DNA of 64,000 bases from Trissonchulus latispiculum (lineage: Eukaryota; Nematoda; Enoplea; Enoplida; Ironidae), in contig JASAND010010780.1 in the NCBI GenBank assembly GCA_030248195.1, positions 1-64,000 of the forward strand. Reading direction: 5' to 3'. Numbering within the stretch: position 1 is the first letter of the stretch; every line of letters starts with the position of its first letter. This document shows positions 54,686-64,000 of the stretch, in pieces. A model generated the notes under the pieces. That model was not told the origin of the DNA, made no database searches, and saw only the letters and a program-made list of their open reading frames with translations. The position numbers and the translations under genes are program-made.

Positions 54686-57600
54686 AGGTAATCTGCGTTC
54701 GCTCATATGCACTTTAATTATTTGTCGTAAACGGAGAATAATTAATGTGCGTGTTAATGCAAACAACACGTAGGCTGGTTAGAATAAGCCAACTTTGGCC
54801 TGCACGAGTTTCATTAAACATAGTTAGAGTGTGAAACAGGCGCCTGCTCTCTCTTCGTAGCTCACCTGAGGTGAGATAAGATTACATGCGGAAATTTTGT
54901 GGAGTAAGTACGGTCACTGAAGACGCGACCTTCATATAAACTACACTAAATGTAACATGATTAACGTAAGTAAGATCTAAACATTTTGAGTACGTTATTA
55001 AATGAAATGCCTGTTGTTGTGAAAAGTTTTCCGTAGAGCGAATGGCATTATGATTCCGTTGCTTTTTTCAGTGAAACTGGATGCAATGTGAGAAACTACT
55101 TCGTCCGCCACAGTAGTCATTAATGCAGAAGCTGTGCTGCTTCATGTATGCCCCAGTTAGTAGCAAAACTCTAAAGCTGGTGAAGAAAGATGATTTCTCT
55201 GGGTATAAGTTGCAAGCCCACACTGAGGCAGCATCTTATTTGAAATAAAACTGAACTAGTCAAAATAAATCTGAAAATAGTAAATAAAGGATTTCTCTGG
55301 ATATAAGTTGCAAGCCCACACTAGAGGCAGATTTAATTGAAATGAATAAAACTGAATTAGTCTATTAAATAAGGGACAGGCTACGCCATATTATGGTCGA
55401 ATAAAGTTCAACTAAATTAGTACTGTGGAAGTAGCAAGCCTCGGTGAGACCGCACCTTCGCTTAGGGTCAGCTACGTCAAAATAGGTCCGACTGAAGTTA
55501 GCTAAATGAGCACTGCGGAAGTTGCAAGCCTCAGTGAGGCCGCACCTTCGATTAGGGTCTATGTAACAGGCGGTCTAAGATTACATAAATTTCTGGGGTT
55601 CCCAGGTAACCCAAGGTCGCTTTCTGCTGTTTATAGAATTACCTTACTAAAGCTCACGCAATACTGTAAGGTGATGAGGAAGCTTGGTACGATCAAAGGA
55701 GCCGACAATGGCCGCGTAAACATTGTTAATTACATTAATTGCTAACGAGCTAATAACGCAATAACGCGATAACGCAAACAATGGCTAATAACGCGAGAAC
55801 GCAAGCTTACATCTACAGCTTACAGCTAGGTTATAGGTTACCGCTTTAAAGTATGTGAAACGGTTATGGTTTTGTGCAATTTGACAAATTATGTATATAT
55901 ATAATCGCTTTTAGAAATTCTTAAATTACGTTTAAGGATTATGACTTAGTAACTAATTAGTGTACATACAGACAATTTTGAGTTTTTGAAAATCACTATA
56001 GCTGCAGTAAGATTGTTTTAATAATTCGTTTACAAGAAAAAACAAACATTTTAAAACTGACGAAAGTAAAGGAAACAAATGGAAAAATTGCCCAACTTTG
56101 AATTTTATGAGCAGCTCGGGATTGATTTTGAGCTATGATTTGTAGAAATATTGTCGTAACTTTAAAATAATACCGAACTTCTGACAATAACTATTTTTCA
56201 ACAGTGTCAATAATAATAATTATTATTTTATAGTAATAACCGACTACGTCCTTCAGAAGAAATACGAAGGGCAACGGGTCACAAAATGACCATTTATTAA
56301 GTACATGTTTTGATCTTTGTTTACTTCTTAATTCAACCAGGGGACAGGTAACAAGGTGCCACAGTTAACCTGTTGAGTAATTTTTAAGGGTCAGGTCCGG
56401 TGACATAATTTGAGGGAGCAGCTGAAATTTAATTGGGTAACTTTTCGTAGCTTTCCTTTGTAACCTTAACCTTCATAAGGACTCCACCTATACTGAATGG
56501 TCATTTAATTTCTACCATTGGCATCTGGAAATAACAATAGAAACTTTTAAGTTTTCGAAATTATTGCTATAGTGTTTGAAGATTTTCTGCAAATTTTCCG
56601 AAACAAATGTTTTGTAGTTTGTTTAGAAAACTTCAATGCGAAACTTTCACATTTTCAGCAATTAGTTTGTAATTAAGTAACAATAGCTTGAAGTTCTGCA
56701 GTAATACCGTTAGCCTTAAGCTTTTCAAAATTGAATCTTTATAAATTTGCCATTAATTTTACAACGTTTCGTTGCTTTTGTCTTTCCACTGAACTCTATG
56801 TTAAGTTTGTGTCCGTCAAGTTTAAGACTGTCCAGTTTTGTTTACATAACATGTCTTGAAACGCTAGGTCTAGACTGCAATAAAAGTTTATGCCCAAAAT
56901 TTTTGTCTCAATAATTGCACACAGGCGCGTCTGCTAACAGATTAAGGTCTAAGGTTATAAAGACCCTATGTGATAGATAGATACTTAAGTTTTGCAGAAA
57001 TGCAATAAATGATCGCACCAGTTGGCTTATTATTTATTGCAATTTGCTTATACCATAGCTTGTTTGTCGCAGAAACATAAAATGTTTGTCACAGTTTGCG
57101 AATGAGAGGCAAAAACAAGATAACAACAAAAAATGAGCATTTGCGTCGATTGAAAAATACACTATTGACTTGAAAATATAAAGTTAGGGACGAAGATATA
57201 ATAATAATATTAAGGTTTGTTTTAGAATAACCTCAAATTTTTGTGGTTCAGTAAAATTATGTGGTACAAACTTGCGTCTACCAGCATCAGAACCAACGGT
57301 CAGCAGCTTCAAAAGCTGCTAAAGCTCCTTTGCCATCCAATTAAAGCTGCTGAAGTGGTTTAGAATCCGGATCGTACCTTTGTCCAAGAATTTAGGCCAG
57401 CAAAATTTTTCCATTTAATATAAAGAAGGCATAATGTACACTGTAAGGTCATTGTGATGAAGAACATTTGTAATCACGCCGAAGGCGCGAAATTTGCTAA
57501 GGAAAACAACTGTTTTACTTAAAATTATGTAAAATTTCAATAACTTACTTTGTTCCAAAGGTTAAGATAAGACATAGCATTAGCTATGGCTTACAAAGAA

Positions 57601-60378
57601 ACCTGGGCGGGCGGGCAGAAACGCGGGCCGCTGTGGGCACTAATTTTCTGCTGGCCCCACGGACACTCGCCCCGCGTCCAACTCTGACATTAACCTTGAC
57701 CCATTAAGGCGGTAGACTCGTTTCGTGTGAATTTGACCTTACTAGATCCAATTCTTCATGAAAGTAAATGAGAGTTTCCAAATATATTAGTTTGGTGCTC
57801 TTAAACATTCTAGGACCACTCTAGGAACATTATGCACTCAGTAGGTTGTGGATACACCGGAGTGGTTGTTATGGCTGGCAAGAGGGCACACGAATGAACA
57901 TTTTTGCTTTTACTACCTTGGAGCTATCTTTTGTGGTTAAATAGGGGGGTCGCTTTTTGGTCGATTTTTCGACCATCTCAGATTTTGCTCATTTTCACAT
58001 ATTTTGTAGTCCCCATGAGTCCTCAAAACAAGACAAGAGCGTTTTGCGTAATATTGCTTCTATGATTTTGTATAACCCATCGAAGGTGACGTCGACATGT
58101 GTTAAACATAGGAAAAATAGTCAATAGTCAAAATAGTCATTTTTAAAATTTTCAAAATATAGTCAAATGGGATATCACTCGATAGCTAATGATGAGTTGA
58201 ACAACTTATCTAATAGAACTAGGTGTCTGTCTGTCTGCACATGACCTTAGAGGGCAAATCACAGAAATATTCAAGTTTTCCAAATTTGTCCCTGAATATC
58301 TCTGTCACCGTTTGGTTTCGAACCAAACCGGTATATTTTGTCTTGATTTTGAGAACATATGTACCAATTTTGTTTGCGAAAATGAGATATATCCGTGACT
58401 ATCGATTTTGACCCAAGGCGACCCCCCTTAAGTCAGTATACACCAAAAACGATTTTAGGGGTCAAAAATGGCAATTTTCAAGGAAATCAGTTCTTTCAAA
58501 ACTCCAGTCAAATCGTACGGACATTTTTGGTTTATTTATACTCAATCGATACAAAGTCTGATTGCACATTTTATCAATGCTTATTAGTTGGAGTTCGTTG
58601 CTTTAAGCTAGAGAATTTGCTGAAATAACATTTTGGTAAACTGACAGTGTTTTGTTTTAAACATCGATTTCTCAAAAACTACCCAATGCATTCTCTTGAT
58701 TTTGGCTCGCATTATTGCGTTGGTACATTTTTGTTGGTTTGAGCTAAAACATCTCCTGTTACGAGCAAAAGCGATGCAAAGTTGCGAAATTTCGTGTCAC
58801 CGCACATTTGGCAAAATTCTGGAGCATCAAGACCTGTTGTCAAAGTTAGCGTGTCAAAAAATCACAAAAGCACTGCACATAGGGATACCAGCACCTAAAA
58901 TGGGGGGCAACTAAAATGCCCCAAATTTCTTGGTTCGGTTTCATTTTTTGCATGAATCCTACACCATGTGCGTGGTCAAAAAACACTTGGCCTTTGGTTC
59001 TTAACTTCTCTCAGTAGCTCGCCAGGCATTTGAGAACCGGTCCGACCTCCCACTTTTTGTGACGTCCACTATAAATAATTTAAAATTTTTCCTCGATGTT
59101 TGGTTTAATGAAAACATCTATACTTTGGCACAATGAGAGAAGACATATTGGATAATATGCACATGGCTTTAGCTTTGATGTAACCTTAACGGTTAGAAAT
59201 CAATGCTACCCTAAACTTGAAGAATCATCGGAAATATTATGAAAGGTTTGGCTGCCGAATCAAATAATTTAATCCTGGTATGAACCCCAGAAGTTGAAAT
59301 TTGGTGTGAATATGCATTCTATAGGTCTTCAAAATTGTGGCAAATATGAAGGAATTCTGCCTGGGCTATATAGTTTTATTTCTCTTGAACATGAAAAAAG
59401 GTCAATGGCAAAAAATGAAACCGATCCAGGAAAGTGGGGGCAAAATTTTAGCCTCCCCCCTTAACAAAGAATTACGCCCCAGAACTAGATATCTTGAAAA
59501 CTGAAATTCCTGCGAGACATTTTTTGAAAAATATTTAAGATTTTGTATACGGCTCTACTGGAAGCTGGTGAATCCCAAAATTGTGACTTCTAAGAGTTTT
59601 TAAAATTAAATTTTAAGCTGGTAAAGGGGATCAAAAAATCGTTTGTCCCCGATTCTGCTGAAAACTTGGACATAAGGGTCTTCTGGACGGTGAGCGAGAA
59701 CCGGAAGACCGTTTTTGATTAAGCCTCTTGTTAGCTAAATAAATTAATTATATACATATTAAACCTAAGCTAGATCTAAGAAACCTAGATTTAACAACCT
59801 AGAAACTATACAGTGCAAGTCTTCAGCAAAACTGGATACAAAAATTGTTGAAGTTTTAAATTCATCAAATGCCAATATGCCTTGATGCAAAATTTTAAGT
59901 TCTGGGTAAAATTATTTCTCAGCTCTACTTGAAATACGTACTTTGTATCTGGCCCTTGGACGGATTAATAAGTAGACTCAAATTTTAAACTTGTTGGTCA
60001 AAACATAATGAGTTAGGGATTGGGGGAAAACGCAAGAGACGCGCACTTTTGGAACATAAATGCTCGAATACAAATCAAAGTACCAAAGTATCAAAGTACG
60101 CAAACCAAATTTCGGCTTGATAGATGCAACTTAAAACTTGAGTACTAAGGAAGGGAGTAATCTTATTGCAAAAGCAAAACTCTTTGTCAGTCAACCAGTC
60201 AACCTATTTGTCATAAGTAAATTTAACTTTATGTAACGCAACTCAATGAAAAGTTGTAAGTTGCAGTAAACCTGAATAAAATTTTGTTTGCTTTTATGAG
60301 TATTAGTCCAAAAAGCAATATGGATTTGTAATCAAACTTAAAAAATTGAAAATACCAAATCAAACTTAAAATTATTAA

Positions 60379-60727
60379 GGAACCGTGTCAAAAATAAAAT
60401 CGTGTAAACGATAAAATTTACACGATTCTTGACACGTTTTCTGTCTAACTTACACGATTTCTAAACGTTTTGTTTTTATAGTTATGTTTTGACTTTAGTT
60501 TTTCCTCTTTCACAATAACCAACTGCTGCTCTCTTTAATATATGATAATGAATACATGTAAGCTTCAGCTTCTGTGCTGTTATTACAGCACTGACTTAAG
60601 GCAAAGCTTAGGAAAAACTTCAAATGTTGACTTCAAACAAGCCGATTACACGATTTCTAAACGAATAAATTCGTGTAAATAAATCGTGTACATGCTTAAT
60701 TTCAAGACTGAATTTTGACACGGTTCC
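60379..60727. mobile_element. 349-bp PIF/Harbinger-like MITE, only in the right arm
   Basis: Ends GGAACCGTGTCAAAA and TTTTGACACGGTTCC are perfect inverted copies. TAA flanks both sides (60376-60378 and 60728-60730), the TWA target of Harbinger. The left arm near 37555 has the empty site with one TAA. The interior has ACACGATT/AATCGTGT repeats. Confidence 0.9.
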
Positions 60728-62116
60728 TAATTTTCCTTGATCCACCATTAACCCAAAATTTGTAACACAACTCAAAAATCAGGCAATTGCAGCATCTTCA
60801 AAAGTCACTAAGCGATGAAAAAAATTACCAGGAATTACAACAGGCAAATCACTGATATTAGGAAAACAAGAGATAAACTTAGGGAAACGGGAATTAAAAG
60901 GATTTAATAGAAGAAATTTTTTCTTCACACTCTCGCAATATTGAAATCTGCATTTTGTAATGAAGACAGAAAGAAAACCAAGCAGAGGTCACAATTTTGG
61001 GGTCAAATTTCATCAAGAGAGACCGGCAAATAATGAAAATTTTAATTTAAAAGTTTTCTTTGAATTTTATCGCACATTGGATTTGTCCGCCAAATCAAAA
61101 AGTAATTCGAAAAATGTAGGCAACTAAAAAATTAAATGCTGCAACAAGTTTTAATATTATCAAAATTATTTTTAATCACTACGCCCCTCTCTTCCTAATT
61201 TGTAATCAAGATTGGCCCCAATAAAATGTTATGTAATTATAACCTCCGCCTTTTTTGTCTTTGGTCCAGTTGCCAATCAAAATGCTTCAATGAATGTGAT
61301 TGGTTGATATTAAAGATTATTGTAAAGATGACACCTATGACCTTTATGATTTACAGTAAGAAGGAATGTAAATTTCAGGAGTGAAGATTTCTACATTTCT
61401 AACATTACTTTTGATTTGAGCTTTTTTGCACCCAGTGATAAGGATACGAATAGTCTTCTGAATGGTAAAACAAACTTGTTTTTGAAGCTATGAACTGACT
61501 TAGCTATACACAAAAATTGGAAAGTGCTGTCTTTTATCTGTCAATATATCTTCTTTTTGCAGATGTAAGCTTTAAACCACCGCCCTGAAGCAAAAAACCA
61601 TCTTTTTTCAATTTGCATTCGTAATTTACACGTAAACTCAAAGTTTTCATCCTAAATTTGTTTATCATTTCTTAAAGTTGTAATTACACTGGTCATCAAA
61701 CCTCTTTAGCAGGCTTTACTAATAAGTCGACTTCATTAACCTATGAGATTTCAAAAACCTCACACGCATCTAGTTGACATGCCAGCGTAGAATAAATACT
61801 TGTCATTAGGGTCTTTAAACTGACGTTAGCTCTGTATGCTTGCGCGCACGTAGTTTCAATGAGTTAAACCTTTGTGCTAACGCCAAATATATTTACTAGC
61901 TTGCGTTTGCTTGCAAGCATATGCGAAAAGTTAAAAGTTCATAAGCTACTAAACGAGCTTTAACAAATCTGCGCTGCAATATGCTAGACACGAGTGCTCA
62001 GAAACAATAAACTTCGTCAGATGGCTAATGAAGCTTTAATTATTCTGCGTGCTTATGCGTATGACACGTTTACTTAAAGTGAGGGGAGGCTTTGTACTAA
62101 ACATTTTGACGCACGC

Positions 62117-64000
62117 ATGGGGCTCCCGGTTTTCTGGGAGGTGTATAAGGAAATCCCGGTGGGTGGAGAGGGTACTACCCAGCAGTGGAATGAGCTGGTG
62201 ATTCTCTATCGCCGGCGTAGCCATCGTCCTGAAGGGTGTACAGCGACGTATGGTGTCCTTCCCCTTGTGAACACCTTGAACATTTTGATCATCGGCGATA
62301 CCAACTTTTCTCGGGTAATTGAGCCGATGAAATTGGTTGCCGCCCAACGACAGATGGTCCAACAGGTAATGGACGACATTGATCTTCAGGGGATGAACCC
62401 GGTGGAGGTGATGCGGGAATATGAGGGACTATATCAGCGGCCCAGTCGGCGATTGCCAGCAACTCAGACCCTTCTGGTCCCCAAGGAGGAGCTGGTGCTC
62501 CCTTCCTCGACCGCTCCATCGATGGTGGTCACCCGACCGACTGTCCCGGTCCAACCTGTGGTACCTATTGCTCCGTCTTTGGTGGGGCAACGTTTGACTA
62601 CTTCGACCCCGTCGACATCTACGGCTCGGTCGGCCGCCAAAAGCCGACGTTTGGAACCTTCAGAGGGCGACGCCCGGGGTGAGAAACCTGCTCAGAAGGC
62701 GATACAACAACCCGAATCTCAGCCTTCGCCGACTAAGAAGAAATCGGAACCATCGACGTCACGAAAGCCGACTGTGGTCGTCGGCATGGACTTGGACCCA
62801 GCGGTTCCTGGAAGTGGTCCTGGTCGTGGCTCTTCGCGATCGGAATCGGGTTCTGACTTGTCGACTCGGACGGGCAGGACCTGGTCGTCTCGCGGTCGCG
62901 GTCGCCGACTGGATTCGTCCGATCGGGGCCGACACCGCCCATCCGAGGGGGCTACGCCCGGTCCATCCAGATTTGGGCCCAGGGACACTGGAACTCGCGA
63001 CACCCGTGATGCCAAATCGACGTCTCGTCAGTCTCAGCGTCGAGAAGGATCAAACCTCCGCCTTCGATCGAGTTGCGAATCAGCGTCGCGAACGTTTGCC
63101 GAGCGGTGCTCGATATCGCTCGCCGACTCCGCCTCGCGATCGCAGGTCTGGATCACGATATACGCAAGACGACATCAAACGTGCAGCGAGTCCAGAACGC
63201 CGACGTGAGGCCGACAGACGGTCGGCTACAACGACGACGAAAGATCGTCGTCGTTCGTCGAGAGACCGACCCCCGGCCTATCCAACATCGGACGATCGCC
63301 GAAAGGGTCGTGGCCATGCTCGGACCTCGACCCCGATCCAGAAGGGACGATTCGAATCGCCGACCAGTAAGCGATATTCGCTACCGACGGTGACGGCAAC
63401 ACCGGGGCCTGGGAAGCGGCAAGTCGTGCGAACTTTACCACCGGAATATCCCGATAACTACACCAAGGACAATTTCCCCCCATTTCGGGTATTCCTGGCG
63501 ACGGTCCTCTGCGAAATGAAAAACGAGGACATGGGCGAACGGGTTCGGCGAGGTGTGACGGTTCCATTCTATGAGCCATTCGTGATTGAGCAGCCGACTC
63601 AAGCGGAAATCGATGCAATCGTCCAGGCGTCGAATCCTGCTAAGCCGGTGGTATACCAACGGGACTTTTCCGGCCGCTGGCGGGCAACCAGCGTGCCTGG
63701 GGATCACCACTGGGACGAATTGCATCCTTGGGTCCAGCTTTTGCGTCGGGTTGTGCTCAACTGGTTGGTGGAAAATGCTGAGACGGCGCCTCGACTTCCA
63801 CATGATTTCATTGACAATTACTTGTACAACCATATGAAGGAGATCGACCCGGATTTGACGGAGCGGGTCACTATGAGACCGATTTCTGGTTTGGATGCCA
63901 ACCGGAAACCGATGTCTCGGTCCAATTGGAAGATTCATCCGTACTGCTTTCCGAATGGGGATGTCTATCCGGAGGTCACAGTCGACCGCATCGGCTCGAA
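62117..64000 (+). CDS. GC-rich Arg/Ser-rich coding region of unknown family (3' end outside window, one frameshift)
   Basis: The first frame is open from ATG 62117 (MGLPVFWEVYKEIP) to 63208. From about 63042 a second frame (+1) is open to the window end (319 codons) and clearly continues the same composition, so a one-base insertion near 62950-63045 is likely. Layout: an N-terminal ~110 residues with helices (VEVMREYEGLYQRP), a Pro/Ser/Thr linker, a long RS/RD-rich segment (DRRRSSRDRPPAYPTSDDRR), then a globular C-terminal part (NFPPFRVFLATVLCEMKNED, HPWVQLLRRVVLNWL). GC content is far above the rest of the window, with many TCG and CGA codons. I do not recognise it; a Gag-like protein of a transposon or a gene from another source is possible. 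The ATG lies on the last bases of the palindrome's TIR, so the true start may be elsewhere. Confidence 0.6.

Larger units (their letters stand above)
49226..62117 (-). repeat. Right arm of the giant inverted repeat (about 12.9 kb)
   Basis: Reverse complement of 36172-48660. It is longer by ~400 bp, of which 352 bp is the MITE insertion at 60379-60730 and ~50 bp is sequence deleted from the left arm near 37930. It begins with the ATT microsatellite and ends exactly at the outer TIR of the second element E copy. Confidence 0.96.
54599..62117 (-). mobile_element. Element E, right copy (inverted)
   Basis: Inner TIR at 54599 (TGCATGCGTCAAAATGTTTA) and outer TIR ending at ~62117 (TAAACATTTTGACGCACGCA, one base changed). 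The inner flank is the same CCCACAAG array as in the left arm. The outer flank (TGGGGCTCCCGG) differs from the array, so no target duplication is visible. A G/C homopolymer interrupts the inner TIR. Confidence 0.7.

Noticed and set aside
54428..54769. ORF with runs of Gly and Pro
   Set aside because: It is only the translation of the G34-C27 homopolymer.
63435..63938. 167-codon minus-strand ORF near the right edge
   Set aside because: Antisense to the plus-strand frame that is open to the window end and continues the same protein composition.

Overview
The window looks like a metazoan (invertebrate) genome rich in transposons. Support: overall AT-rich DNA; GT-AG introns with phases that agree (for example exons at 30097-30371 and 33132-33531); AATAAA poly(A) signals; a Maverick/Polinton-class family B DNA polymerase; Mag/K02A2.6-like Ty3/Gypsy retroelements with very short LTRs; and many foldback, hAT-like, Harbinger-like and Mu-like non-autonomous elements. 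The species cannot be named from sequence alone. No rRNA, tRNA or CRISPR array was recognised.

Layout, left to right. 1-5.9 kb: a Polinton-like block. A family B polymerase gene (minus strand, running off the left edge, with a C2H2 finger and an endonuclease VII-like nuclease domain) lies divergent to a small gene with a PC4-like ssDNA-binding fold and a glycine-rich tail. The shared intergenic region carries three copies of an octamer motif. 6.4-8.3 kb: a four-exon gene of unknown function on the minus strand with one probable frameshift. 9.4-18.6 kb: relics (an RT fragment, a TTAA foldback element, duplicated modules and decayed copies of a zinc-finger gene family). 18.7-33.8 kb: a locally amplified three-exon C2H2 zinc-finger gene family in tandem. 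Two of its units are segmental duplicates, so each acts as an empty-site control for insertions in the other: a chimeric head-to-head Gypsy element, a gag-only LTR element that itself carries a MITE, and a 2.2-kb Mu-like element with a 49-bp minisatellite. 34.1-35.1 kb: a hAT-like MITE nested in a foldback MITE.

36.2-62.1 kb is the most striking structure: an almost perfect 26-kb inverted repeat (arms about 12.5 and 12.9 kb, loop about 0.57 kb). Each outer end is a copy of one ~7.1-kb element with ~43-bp terminal inverted repeats (TIRs) starting TGCATGCGTC. The left copy has a candidate 3-bp target duplication. The palindrome stops at the outer TIR of each copy, like a composite transposon made of two inverted copies. 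The right arm carries a Harbinger-like MITE with a TAA target duplication that the left arm lacks. The arms contain no long gene.

62.1-64 kb: an abrupt change to GC-rich DNA with an Arg/Ser-rich coding region of unknown family. It starts exactly at the palindrome edge, needs one frameshift, and continues past the window.

Almost everything here is mobile DNA or relics of it. The only genes that look potentially functional are the polymerase, the PC4-like gene, the four-exon gene, one or two zinc-finger paralogues and the right-edge gene. Coordinates of repeat edges were read by eye and may be off by a few bases, or by tens of bases for diverged copies.
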